From Rhynochetos jubatus (lineage: Eukaryota; Chordata; Aves; Eurypygiformes; Rhynochetidae), in NCBI GenBank assembly GCA_027574665.1, contig CM050664.1, forward strand, positions 18,316,774 to 18,380,773: a DNA stretch of 64,000 bases, written 5' to 3'. Positions within the stretch are counted from its first letter, which is position 1, and each line of letters starts with the position of its first letter. A model generated the notes under the pieces. The model had not been told where the DNA came from and made no database searches. It saw only the letters and a program-made list of their open reading frames with translations. A program made the position numbers and the translations under genes. This document shows positions 51,381 through 64,000 of the stretch, piece by piece.

Positions 51381-51560
51381 AAGTGTTTCATTTCTGTCAT
51401 GCCTTCCAGCTGAAGTCCTCTAAGTGCTTTAGAACCTGTGCAGATTTAGCTTCACAGCATCCCTTTAATTCTGGTAACACTCATTTCAGCATTATAGATG
51501 GGGATGTGAGAGAAGCTACTTGACATTCTCAGGCCAAGTCTGTGTGAGCACCAATCTTCT
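51381..51560 (-). mobile_element. ancient L3/CR1-like LINE (or MIR) 3'-end fragment
   Basis: The plus strand shows, in order, CCTTCCAGCTGAAGTCCTCT, AAGTGCTTTAGAACC, TTCACAGCATCCCTTTAAT, CATTATAGATGGGGATGTGA and GAAGCTACTTGACATTCTCA. This parallels the amniote repeat 'ccttccatctaaggatctcaaagcgctttac ... cctcacaacacccctgtgagg ... cattttacagatggggaaactgag ... aagtgacttgcccaaggtcac'. Five ordered matches over 170 bases make common ancestry likely. L3 versus MIR cannot be decided by eye. Confidence 0.55.
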
Positions 51561-54500
51561 CTTCTGGCACTGTTCCCACAGTGCTGTTTTTCTCCTTAGC
51601 TGTTATGGGCCTCTCCCAGCGAGCTGGATTTTCTCCTCTAGTATGAGCACTTGAAACAGCTGAATAGTGTCTCAAAGTCGTAACTAGGCGTGAGCTGCAC
51701 AGACTTCAGCACTACATGGCCTTTGGGTGCTGTCAAGGAGTCTTACAGAGAAAGGGGATCTGCTCACCTGTGAGGGCAGTTTGCAGCAGGAAATAAAACA
51801 GGTGGATTTTGGTGAATATTGGACATGCCTCCCTCTCCCCGAATTCTAAGTAGCACCCCACTGCACAGACTTATTCCAGGCAGATGACAGATGGAAACTC
51901 CCTGCTAATTGTGGTCTCATTTCAGTTGTTGGTGACACAAACAACAGCTGTGGTGGGTAAGGTAGGGTAGGAACATCTAGCTGAGAGCTTGCATTTCTAG
52001 GCTATGAACCAGGTATGGATATGACTGCCTACAATGATTTCAAAATCTGACTACTCACAACAAGTTGCTACTTGTGTTGTCTTACCCAGATTCATTCCAT
52101 GAACCAATGAGATTAATGAGCTTAAACCACCCCCCTTTCTCTTTCATTTGCCTGACAGGTTTCTGTCAGCTGAGATTGTGATTATCACTTCCTGCTGACA
52201 GCAAAGAAGTCCAGCTGCATTTTGTGTTAGAGTTAGTGGAAAAACTTCAGTTGAAGTTGTCTGCACCTGGGACTCCATTCCCTCTGGGGCGGAGTTTCCA
52301 AACGCTGGGGTTTCATCCAGTGTTGAAATAACAAATATGCTTTGCGATGTGGCATCACCTTTTCCCTATGTGTAGCTGAACAAAGCAACACGAGATTTCC
52401 AGCTGAGACTAGAGAAGCTGAAATCACAGGGCAGAAAACAATAACCTTAAAAAAGGACCAGTTTAATTAAAAGGTGAATGACATATGAAATGCGTAATTA
52501 TGGACACAATAGCATTTAGTTTCCTGAAAGTAACTAGAATCAAATAACACATAATTAATTGCAGCTTATAAAAGACCTCTGGAATTTACACTGACCTTTT
52601 GTTTTCCTTTGTAAAGCTGGTGGCTAACTTGCTCATCACTCATTTCACTGTGATTTAGCCTGTGTACTCCATAATCATTGGATTCTTGTAAAAAAACATT
52701 TTAGATGCATTTCATCAAGGCATTCTACCTGTGCTCAGGTCATGTGGAAATCAATGAGCTTTATGCACCTGGTTAACTTTAATCATACAGGAGAGGTGAT
52801 GTGTCAGAGAGGATGGGAAACCATTTTCATGTTGTGGGAAAAATGCTGGCATCCTGAAAAAAAATGTATCTCTACACAGGACAAAAAACCCCCTCAAACT
52901 GGAGGTTTTGTTGTTGTTGTTCTTAAACTGGAAATAGTAATGAAGTAATTGCTTCTGGTCAACTGAATGTTTTGTTTCCATTCCAAGATTTTATTGTTAA
53001 TTCTTCAGTTGGTCTTTTTTGCCATAATTAACAATTTTCTGAGTATAGAAATAAAGAAACATAGGCTTTCAAATATGTCAGAATTACTGCTGTCACATAC
53101 TGAGCCTCTGGCAGTGTGAGCAGTCTTGAGCTGAAGTTCCTTCAGCTGGAGATCGGCACGTCTGCATACAGGCAAACACTAAGGGTTAAGTAGAAGGGAA
53201 ACAGAAGGGAATTTTGACTTGGCTCATGCTTCTGGAGTAAAAATCTCTAAAAAGTTTAAGTCCTCCAGCACAGGTCTGTAAAGTCCTGCAATCAAATTGA
53301 TTTCCATGCTGGAAAAACTGCCTTTTGTATTGAGAAAATGAGCACATGGCATCACAGCGCAGGAGGGAGTGGGAGGATAACGGGCAAATTTAATTTCACT
53401 CTGAACCTGATCCTGCTGTGGCACAGTGAGGGTACTCTGTCCCTTGTTCTCCTGCTGAACAATGAGAACTCACGTGGATGACAGGAGCAAAACATCTGGT
53501 AAAGGGGATGGTGTAATTATGTGTGCAAATGTGAGATGGAATTGTAAAAAAGGTGGAGTGTTCAGTGCCATGTATCTACGGTTTGCAGTGATGTTCTGTA
53601 ACAGTAAACACAACACAAAGATGGGCTGTGGCTGCTCTGTTTTGTTGTCACTGGTGAGGCAAAGCAGGAAGGCAGAGGTGGGGTTATATTTATTTTCTTT
53701 CTGTTGAAAAGAGCTTTCTCCTTCAAAAAAGACCCCAAAACTAGATGAAAAGAACATCCTGGAAACAATTTAGTGAAGCAACTTGTGAGATACTCTTCAG
53801 CTTGCCCTCTCACGGGTGTGTTGCCATTAGAGTTAAATTCAGTCCCTTAGAAAGTTGTCTCCTTGCAGCAGTGCGTATTAACAACAATGAAAATGCTTTC
53901 AGTACAACTGGGTTTGGGAAAAGCTGTTTCAATAATGCTACACAAAAACTCCATGAAGCCTCAAGTGTTTCCTGTGGCTGAAGTACACAGGTGTTACACA
54001 TGCAGTGTAATTGAAGGTTTGGTCCTTGGTGTATCCTTAAGGAAATGAGATTACAGTCACATTCTGAGTGTGCATGGGAGAGGCTTAATGCCTTGCCACA
54101 TAACTTTTGAACCAAGGGACTGATTTCAGCCACATTTGATGGAGAGATGGACGTGTCCAAGGTATTTAAGTTCATACATGCTTCATGAAAATAGATGCTT
54201 ATGGGAGGGTAAAACTTTAGAAGTATCCTTTGTGTTCTTCTCTTCCAATGGAAATTATTCACTTGCAGGGTATTAAACCTGCATAAAAATCCCCAGAGGA
54301 CAGGGTAACCTATAGAGACTCTAGCCACATATATCTTTGCACTTGATTTGTTAGAATAAAAAAGAGCAGCTGTCATTTAATATCATATTCTGTAGAGCTG
54401 GATGAAAAATAGAGTGAACATTGTCCAAAACCATCAGAACTATTTATTTGGCCTTCATTCCTTGAAATTCAAGATAGTGTTGAGAAATTGCAAGCCAGCT

Positions 54501-57500
54501 GTAGTTATTTAAGTAATTAATGCAACTTGCTTGGTTGAATATATCAAATCCTTTTTCCCTTTTGAGTCCATTTTTTGACTTTTCAGATGCATTCACATTC
54601 TTGAAGTTGATCTCATGCCATGATACAAGACAGACATATCACTTATCCAGGGCTGACCCCTACCTGACTTTTTGCTCTGACTGTTGATTTCTCCTGCTAT
54701 TTTATTTCTGTATCAGGCAATAAGAAAGCAATTGATTAAGAGGTTATGAGAAACTGAAATACACTGATATACAATAATTTCAAAAAAAGCTAATTGAGAA
54801 ACAGAAACAAAACACAGGAGTCAACTCTTCTATACAGTGACATATATCTTCTAAAATACAGGAAATCCTTTAAATCCCTCCAAATCTTGTTAGCTAACAA
54901 GGGTCAGATTAGCCACGTTAGATGTTAGGTGTACCCATATAATTTTTTTTCTGTCATACTTTGAGATTGCTAAAGGACCGGTTGGTTAGTGAAATGCACG
55001 GTGATTCATTGTTCTTGTACTTCTATAGCTAGATGAATTCTTTCTAAGTACAGTGTGTGTTTCTGAAGGAATTATCTTTAAAATGGCAATACTTACTTAG
55101 TCTACCTCCGAATAGCTTTTAGGAAGATAAAGAATGTGCAATTCAGTTTTGTGCCTTCATAAAAATGTTGCTGAGCATTTTTGTGTTCAGCAGTGAACAT
55201 AAAGACCCTGACAAGTAGGGTCACTTTCATGTGTACTGGCTTCCTTAAACCTACTGGCGTCAAAAAGGTGCTGGTTAATAGCTCTGTCTTTTAGACTCTA
55301 AATAATTAAATCCCTTGAGCTACTATATACCTTTCTTAAAACTTGGCAACACTTGGACCTTTTAGAAAATCCAATATGCAAAGGACACTAAATAGCTGAA
55401 TTTGAACATAACTCCTTGTGTCTTGATGGTCAGTTCTGGTTAAAAAAAAACCAAACTGAAATATTTTTTCTGTTTTCAGCTGCCTTTTTTTTTGTTGTTG
55501 TTGTTTTGGATGTGCAGTGCTATTGCCAAGAAATAAAGCACAAAACTTATTCCTTTATCTGTGGGAAATGCTTAGAAAAACAAGTAAGTTGTACTCCCTG
55601 CTCACACCAGCAAATGAATTGCTGCCAAATCCATGAGAAAGCAAAGAGGCCCCACTGAACAAAGTCATGGCACTGGGAAGCCAGTGCTTGTCAGTGCTAT
55701 ATGAGCATGTACCTGAAGGAACATGACGGTGGCCGTGAACCTAAGGGCAATGCCCCAGGTCAGTGAGAACCTGCTTAGCTTTTTCTTTAGCAATGAAGTA
55801 TGCAGTGAATCATCTAAGTCGTGAGATGATCCTGGTTAGCTTTGCAGTAGTAGTACATTTTCCTGTGCTTAATTATTTAAAGGAAGCTGTATAATGGGTC
55901 TTTGGAATTGTGTGACCCACTCATCAATCCATCCACTTTTGCATAATGCATGTGGCATCAATGTTATTCCATTTCAAGATCACTTAGGAAAAACTTGCCA
56001 ATCTGCAGTGCAAATACAAACACACAGCTTGCAATGCCATTTCCCTTCTGTGCTTATTTAGAGCCAGCTGTAAATGTTCCCAACAATTAGCATTTAAAGA
56101 AGAAAAAAGAGGTCTGTAAATTCCTACCTTTGAGTGAGATCAGCCAAAGTGCCTGACCTTTGGACCTGTGAGAGGTGGTGCTGAGGAGGGTTAGATCTCT
56201 GTGTTCTAACTGTGAGATCCTAAAGATGAATGCGTGCTCAGTGAGTCTTGCTCTACAGGATGACATTGCTGTCCACCTGGGGTTCTTCACCTGAAACCTT
56301 TTCTTCATCATATGCCTGAAGAACAAACCTTTCAGACAACTGAGCAGGACTACTCTTGCCTTTTAAATCCTAATTGCTGCCACACTGTAAACTTAAGGAA
56401 AGGGCTATCCATAATTACTGCCCATAACAGCCTAGCAGAGCTCAAACCCTCTTCTTCATAAATACAATTTATGATTATGCAAGCTTAAAAAGGGTCTATC
56501 AAATGTAATACTTGAGAAGATAAGCTGCTTGCCATGGAGGGCAGGAAAGAATTCTTCCTCTTTGCTTGTCTATCATTATCCTATTCTATAGGTGCTTAAT
56601 ATGAGGATTGTTTGGGTATGTTTTCCCCTTTATATGAGTACTGTGAGTTGGTTAATGCCAGAGGTGGGAGAGCAGAATTGACAGGCTCATGGTCTAGTCC
56701 AGAGTCCTGTCTGTCTCTTTTCTTTTAAATGCTGTTTGCATTTTTGACCTCATACTGGAGACTTTGAAATACACTAGACCTTGCAACAGGATACACATCC
56801 TTCCTTAGAATATGCCCTACTCATTTTGTATTTTTATTTTTTTTTTTAAATGACCCCACAATAGTACATAATAGTGCCAGGAGGCTGGGTTAGAAATTTA
56901 GCTACTGGGTACTTACAGGATATAATTGTTTTAAAAATGTTTTTTGAAGTGGCTGTGTGGTTCCTGCAGGGCCCTGGAAGCAGCAGAGTGTATCTTCTTT
57001 GTAAAATATGCAGGAAACCTTGTGAAGGGGTAGGCTGGTCATCTTTGACAGGGTATTGTGACCCTCTTGCCAGTGAACTATTTCAAACGGTACTGGAGAG
57101 CCATGGATGTGGGCAGTTAAGGAAAACTTACTACCTAGCAATTTTCTCTGCCATTTTTTAAAGATATTTTCCCCCTGCTTCTGTTTTCAAAGCAACAGTG
57201 TTTGGAGATTTTCTTTCAGAATATTTCATCTTTTATATTTGTTTCCTTTCACTTTGATAGTAAACATACATTGCCCTATACATTTGAGCCCTGATGCCTA
57301 ATTAAATGAGCAATGTATGTCGCAACAGGGTTAGCAAAAGCAAAAGGGGAGGAAGGAGAGAGGCATCATGAACGGAAGAAAACCTTAGTGTGACACCAGG
57401 TTTGGTAATGCATCCTCTAGTTGTTTACTGGTGGCTTGAGATGCATGTTGCTTGTGTTGCAATCATTGCTGTATACACGGTAGGAAAATGTGAAGTGTGT

Positions 57501-60500
57501 GTCAGTGTTTGCACATACATACACCATTAGGGTTTGAGAGGCTTGTAGTTTCACAGAGGGAAGGAGAACACACTGTTTGTTGTTACAAAAACTGCTTTAC
57601 CCTGGCTTTTGCTTCATCCGTTTTGCTAAGTTTATTTTCTTTCTGTGTTTCAGTTGGCTTCGTCATCTTCTTGCTGAGCTCTGGTCCGTGGGAACAGACT
57701 GTTTCCTTTTCACTTTCACCTTATCCTTAGACTTTGTAATTTTTTCATTTTAAATATGGTCAGGAATGACTGTGATGTCAGCAGTCTGGGTAATTTACGG
57801 GTCCCATTAATGAGAAAATGAGCATTTCCGTCATCTTGGATAAGGATGTATGGCGGTTGAATGTGTGTTTCTGTAGTATGTGTCAGCACATATGTGGGAT
57901 TAGTAGCAGTTTTGTGGCTAATAGGAAGGAGAATTACCTTCAAAAGCTGTTTACTTGTAATGGCTGTAGGGAGGGGATAGCTGTCCTCCTCTTATGATGC
58001 CCAGGGAGTTGCTTAGGGTAAGCATGGTATCATTCCACTCATGTGCTCATCGTCTGACCTTGTGAACACCATACTTTCAGAGCTCTGCATCTAATTATAC
58101 CCCCAGAATGAGGAGGAAGCTTTTCTTTGAAAAATGTTTTGCTTTGGAAGATGTGTGCGTCTTGGATGTAATGTGGTCTGGATATTCTTCTTTGTAGCTG
58201 AGGTTGGGTGAAGAAGTAAGGACAAAATGAGAAACAGGTTCAACTCTAGCTGTATAACTGGAGCCTCCAGTCTCCAAAATGGATATGAGCTGAAACTTTC
58301 TGAAGTCAAAAAGAAGCTTGGAATTATCTATTCACTTTTGCTTCTAGCAGGGCCTGTCTGCACAAATACAGGAAAGGAATTTTTAAAGCAATACTCATCT
58401 GACTCAGATTAATTTTGCAGAGCTTTCCAATGCTGTTTCCTGTTTAAAGAGGTTTGGATTAAGTCTTTATTGTTTTGATTCCTTACCTCATTCAAAATGA
58501 ACTAGACCAAGGCTTTACATTTTGTTATTTTGCTTTCTTCCCTCCTGCAAGTGTTACGCTGATGTTCTGGTTCTTCAGTCAACCACAGCCTCTTGGCTGT
58601 TTTCACAGTACACCCTTCTTAGAAATACTTAGCAGTTCTATGTTGAACACAGATGAAAGGAGAATAAAGGTACTGTAGCGATGGGCCCCATGTTCAAACT
58701 AAAAAATAATTTTGAATCAGGGCATGTTTTTTTAATTTTCGTTTCTCATTTTTTAACACACATAATGATCATAGAAACTTTGAGTTAATAGAAATGTGTA
58801 TTTAGCAAGGTGGATTATTCCTTGCCCTGTACCTTTCTAGTAGTGCTTTATGTAAGCTACCTTGAAATGTCTTAGGTACTGGGCCTTTCATCTCTCCCTC
58901 TGAAAGAATAAAAAGCAATGTAAGGGATCACACCATGTAGAGGTTTTCTTGCTCTTAATGAAGTATTTCCTTCTCTTCTTTTTCCTTTTTTATTGGGTGT
59001 TGTCGTGACATACACTGGCAGAGGTACCTAGCAGACTTCCCTGTTGAAGACTTGAACAAACACCAAAACAAACAAGATCATCCTTGTCCCAAAAACTTGG
59101 AGTCTAAAGACACTTTACTCTGCCCCAGAAGTATCCCCTTTTGGCATTGTACTGATTGCTTTCATGGCAATGATCAGCATACTACCCCTAATGATACCTT
59201 TGGAGTGCCTGGTACAGGTATCTGCTCCTGAGAGTAGGCTAGCAACGTACAACTTTAGTAGAAGTTTATTTAGACAATTGAATCATCAGGTAAGTCCTTA
59301 TGATATCAGGGGCCAGGGGAAGATATGGAAAACATTAATTACTCCAGTATCTTGATTAGATGCCTTCTTTTTTACTTTAGTCTATTCCTGTTTCTGTTAA
59401 CTTGTTTTGTTGTGTGTAAAGGAATGAGAAAATTGCCTCAGTCCATGGCAGTCCTGCCGGGGAAAAAGGGCTGTAAATATCCACTTCCAGGAGTATATGG
59501 TTATTAAACATCATCTGGTCCAGCAAAGAGAGAGTCAGAAAAGGTGTTGGTTGTATTGCTTTTCTGCAACTACCTTTGTAAGCCCCAGTATCGCTACCTG
59601 CAAAATAAAGATTCTTCCCTCTTTGTAGAGCGATCTGATGAAACGGGCTATATTTTAGTCAGACCTCGTTTCCAGAGAGGGGTGTGTATCTCTAGGATTA
59701 TTCCATTAATTCATATATAAGGATTTTTTACTTAAGATTGCTGATTCTGAAGTCTGGACTGGATACTTAAATTCAAACACACTGAGTTCCTCCCCACCCT
59801 CATGCTGTAGAGTTGAATATGTTGCAAGAAAACTTGTCATTCCAAGATGCATATGCAATGTCATAGGTTGCCACAGGTGAAATAGAGAGTATAACTTGCG
59901 AGGTATAAATTTGTCTGTGTTGGTCCATTTTACAGCTTTAGTCGCAACGATTAGTTCATGTCTGAAGAGTTTTAGGTATTTTAATGTATACTTTTAATAT
60001 TATCTGTGTTGGGCGGGTGTTTTTAAGTGAAGTCCTGGTCTTTACTGAAGAAGGAGTGGAGTTTGTCATTGTCTGTGCAAGGACTAAGACTTTACCCGTA
60101 ATATCTAGTAGTAATAGTAGGTAAGTGAGCAGTAGCTTTTTAAGAAAAATGCCCTGCAGTGCTGCTTCTGCAATCCACAACACACACAAATATATTGTAG
60201 ATTTAATAATTTGTTCAATGAATGTAAAAGCTGGTTGCATAATGGTGATTTATTTTTAAGTGATTATTACCATCTGTCACTAGGTTTCACTGTGCTGCAA
60301 TGAAAGTGAGTTTCAGATTCTCAGCAGTTCAGATATATAAAAAAATTACTAGTTTGTTGTGATGGCATTCCCCAGCTCTACCCTTAGAATTGCCTCTACA
60401 GATGGTGGGTATGTGAGGTTGGAAATGTAAAAAACATGGATGAAACTCAGCTAAAAGCTTCCTAAGTGCAGACTGCAAAACTATCCATGGAGAAAGAATT

Positions 60501-63500
60501 GACCTGGATTTTGGAAGGAGGTTATATTCCTTGTCTAACTTCTACAGTCCCCAATCGTCTTCCACCCTACAAAAATATGGGACATGTATTTGTCCATGAC
60601 TATTGCTACTTTCCTCTTTAGTCTGTGTCTTTCTTAAAGACTATTGGAGAGGAAAAAAAAATTGAAAGGTTAAACAGTTGGAAGGTTTTTTTCTTTTTCC
60701 ATTCGCTTCGTTAGTCTTTGAGAAGAATTCCATCCAGTTGAATAACAGAAGCCTGCCAGATGCAGACAATTATAGAGACAAGCAAAATGGCTTGGAATTT
60801 GTTGATGATGTGATTTTGGTCATCCCAAGCCCATACACTAATCAGCCTTTGCAGTTGGTGTGGGCTTTCTTGCAGAATTCCTGTTATCTGTTGGCACACA
60901 AGGGAATTCTTTCCTCAAGTTTGTTGCTGGTTTTAAAATTGTGAGCTAACTTGCAAGTTTAAGGTATGTTCATTCACAATGCAAAACTTTTGTATTGGAT
61001 TGGCTCTTTGTGGCTTGCACAGGAAATGCTGTTACTGAAAATACTTCTCTGAGTACTGTGTTTGGACTACTGTCTTGTCTCTGATAGTGCCAGGGACCAG
61101 ATGCTGCAGATAAAATGGACAGTACTATCATAACCTGTAGAGGGAGGTTTTCTAGTCCATGTTAGTTAATATTTGGCACTGAAGCTTGAATGCTTATGCT
61201 CTTTTGTAATTTTTTTGGATGATACTTGCTATCATTCTTCTGGTGTCACCCAGAAAGCTGTAGGCTTAGTGCTGAATTTTATTCTGTTTGCTTTTAGACT
61301 TCCTACTGGTATTCCTCCTTTCTCTGTCTCTCTCCCAGACACTACACCCTTGTTGGTTGATGGTATTACCATTTAGATATTTTCTTCTCAGTCACCAGCT
61401 GCATGTCAAGTAAGAAGTTTCTGTTATATACACTAATGCACTGCCATCGTTTAGCCAGTAATAACTTCATAAATTTACCAGTGATGGTCCCTGGGCTGGA
61501 AAATACACAAAAGTCAGCGACTGCGCAAAGAAGTGAAGAGAAAGGCTATGAATTGGGTGGAGTTGTCTGCATTCTCGCTTAATAACTACACTGAAGAGAA
61601 GGTATATCTTTCGTACATGATACAGAGATAATCAGTTTAGAAAAGTAGTGAATTAAATTGCTGTGTTGAGCATGCTTCCAGTTTTCTACACTAGCAGCTG
61701 CACCTAAATGTTGCCTTTAAGATCAAGCTGGTAAGTTATCCCTTGTTAGAAGCAATGCACTTGCACAGTTTAGGAACTGAAGAAAACAGGTGAATAACAA
61801 ATAAAAGCTAAGTGTAAGCATCAGGTGTTATTGTGGTGCCTTGAGTAACGTTTTCCTGTTTTTCGTAGCAGAGAGTGATTCCTGAGAATTCTGCCAAATG
61901 GGCCTCTGATGGCTTTTGTAAAAAATGGTTTATAAACAAAGCCATTTGTTCAGTAGGTCAGTGTACAGGTGTGGGGACTCCACGTTGGAACTTGCACCAT
62001 GGTAGAAAATCCATTGATCAAGTAATGGGCTTTGACTGAGTAGTGTTTTAGCAGAGACACAGCTAGGCGTGGTGTGGCTAGAAGTGAGCATATATTCTAC
62101 TTCAAATTTTCCAGACTTGACTGCAAGGGCCAAATCAACCTGCTATCAGGCAAAAAAAGAACAGAAGAATTACTGTTACCCTGTTGATATTCCAATACTG
62201 TGTTGTATTTTGTGTACCTTTATTCAAGAAGTTAGACAAATGTCTGAATATACACAGCAGGGGAATATGCTGAGCTGCAGTTTTACTGTTTGTCACAATA
62301 TTTGGGTTATAGCTCTATAGCTTTTCTATTGTACTGGAAAATTCCCTTTTTGGTAAGAGAGCACAAATTGCAAAAGCAACTTGTTAGGAATATACTTTGC
62401 TTATCTTCTACATGAACAGCATTATTCTTCCAGATATAAGCTGGAAAAGGTCTCTTATTTTGAGACATACATTTAGGATCAGGACAGAGACAGTTTTCTG
62501 ACAGCTCTGTGAAATTAATACTTCTTTATGACAGAATGTTTTGCTGCTTGCTGTATGTAATAGTTTCTTTCACTGCCACTTAGGTTCTTTGCAGGAAAAG
62601 AAATACTATATGACAGTACACTTTGAGTGTCACTGGCTTTCATACTGTCTATTAAAAAAGATAATTGTGAGGAGCAGATCAGACCTCAAGGAGGCCTTCT
62701 GAACTGAACCCATTTCAAGGAGGGAAGCCAGAGCTGTCAAAACTTTGACTTTCTAATTCCTAAGGAGATGTTAATTCGCTTGGTTGCATGATCTACTGGG
62801 AGTAGAAATGAAACTCCACTTGCACGACCGCTGGTGTCAATCATTATGGGAGGCATCTGCATTTATATTGTCAATGCACAAACTTTCTTTACTTCCTGAA
62901 GCATGAAATCACCTTTCAGATGAAGAAAGAAATATAACCCCGCATTCTTGAGAGATATAGCAGTTCTGTCTGAGGCTTCAGTTACACAAAGAAATGTTTA
63001 AACACTGAATCCTGACTTCAGCAACAACCAATCTCTTGAAAGTTGTCTGCTCTGCAAGTGCAAGTTACACTTCTGATTTAAAAAGTTCTACTACCACATC
63101 ATATTATTTTAGGGCTTCTTATTCTCCATCTCTAAGCCAAAGGGATGTTTATCACTGGCTTTGACACTGTCAGCAGAACTTGGCCCATAGTCTCCCACAT
63201 TAAGCACTCTTTTAGGCCTGTGTTCCTGTGGCACAGAAAAAATGAGGAAGCGCATGTATTGTAATGAAACTTTACAAACCAGAGGAGAAGGGTTAGTTGG
63301 TAAGCTGCAGCAGCAGCATGCCTGCGAATATCTTTGATATACAGTCCTTTAATGTCACTGGATTTGTATCTTTGTTTGGGGTATTTTAGGGTGTTTTGTG
63401 CTAAGTCTTTATGATCCGTGCTGACATTCATTTTGTTGGTGAATTCACACAGGCACTTCTGTGGAATCCCATTGAATTAATTCACAATGAAGTCAGCAAA

Positions 63501-64000
63501 ATGACATACTAAAACATTTAATTACAATGTTTGGGCCAGAGATCATCAGCTGCTTACTAGGACAGTGGCTTGTTTCTGCCTGTTTTTGCTAATGCTCATG
63601 ATGAAGTTCTTGTCCATTACCTGAGTGAGTCAGAGACTTCCTATTTACCTTGAGTTTACGTGCAGCTCAGAAGAGAAGTTCTGACCCTAAACAAAACAAT
63701 ACGCTTTTGATAAACTTCTGAAAAGGTTAGCTTTTATTTTCAAAGCTAGTGAAACAAGAAAACAGACGTGTTAACTTACTTATTCTTTGAAGTACAGAAT
63801 ACTTTCCTTCACCTTAAATGTGCCAGTTTGAAGCACAAACTTGTCTGTGTTGGTACAGCCTATGCCAACTTACTCAGTACTGTGAGTGCCCCAGCCTTCC
63901 AGGTATAGTCTCAGTCATAAGGAGGGCTTCAAACTGTGCCAACCCTCCAAAAGCAGTCTTTCTCATTTAGAAGTGAATGGGAGATAAATTCGCTTCACTT
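51561..64000. other. non-genic single-copy DNA
   Basis: No supported gene. The longest frame in the window (188 codons, minus, 53810-54376) shows no domain and overlaps open plus frames. GTT microsatellites lie near 52905-52925 and 55490-55508. AT-rich homeodomain-like motifs cluster at 52470-52560. The rest is plain AT-rich sequence. Confidence 0.6.

Noticed and set aside
54080-54150. Repeat-like AACTTTTGAACCAAGGGACTGATTTCAGCC texture (as two halves, 54101-54130)
   Set aside because: Reminiscent of motifs in many unrelated genomes; I could not place it in a family.
53810-54376. 188-codon minus-strand frame, the longest in the window
   Set aside because: No domain, signal peptide or repeat pattern; overlapping plus-strand frames are also open; no splice or promoter context. 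Treated as chance.
57497-57730. Frame with an acceptor-like TTTCTGTGTTTCAG and a hydrophobic segment
   Set aside because: The hydrophobic run comes from T-rich codons; no donor follows and no family matches.

Overview
This window looks like nuclear DNA from a bird. The main evidence is two 3' ends of CR1 retrotransposons carrying the typical avian tail octamers (minus-strand ATTCTATG units), a solo LTR of the ERVL-like type widespread in bird genomes, and a thin scatter of very old amniote repeats. The sequence is AT-rich by eye, poor in CpG, and rich in short homopolymer runs. I found no operons, ribosome binding sites, CRISPR arrays or other prokaryotic structure. The organism call is inference from repeat content; I cannot name the species.

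No complete protein-coding gene can be supported. Open reading frames are short (almost all under 150 codons), overlap on both strands, and mostly resemble chance frames in AT-rich DNA. The window therefore reads as intergenic desert or the inside of one or more large introns. The best exon-like object is a 168-base, 56-codon phase 0-0 stretch on the minus strand (19377-19544) with AG and GTACGT borders. It matches no family I recognise and stays a weak candidate.

Layout. 1-4.9 kb: single-copy DNA with one palindromic-repeat relic and short low-complexity runs. 4.9-5.5 kb: solo LTR on the plus strand. 5.5-25.9 kb: single-copy DNA with more palindromic-repeat relics, T tracts at 7.2-7.4 kb, the candidate exon at 19.4 kb and a 58-bp tandem duplication at 22.2 kb. 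25.97-26.13 kb: an ancient MIR-type CORE-SINE. 27.1 kb: a possible tRNA-derived SINE. 29.25-29.9 kb: a rearranged minus-strand CR1 in which ORF1 (coiled-coil and GDSL-esterase part) is joined directly to the CR1 3' tail. 32.8 kb: an ancient SINE/LINE tail fragment. 37.17-37.43 kb: a 5'-truncated CR1 3' end followed by a small hairpin. 37.4-64 kb: single-copy DNA with ancient LINE/SINE tail fragments at 47.6 and 51.4 kb and palindromic relics at 38.5 and 51.2 kb.

There is no set of genes here that works together, and I see no undescribed biological system. The most useful second looks are the ORF1-to-tail CR1 chimera, the repeated hairpin-forming relic family, and the candidate exon.
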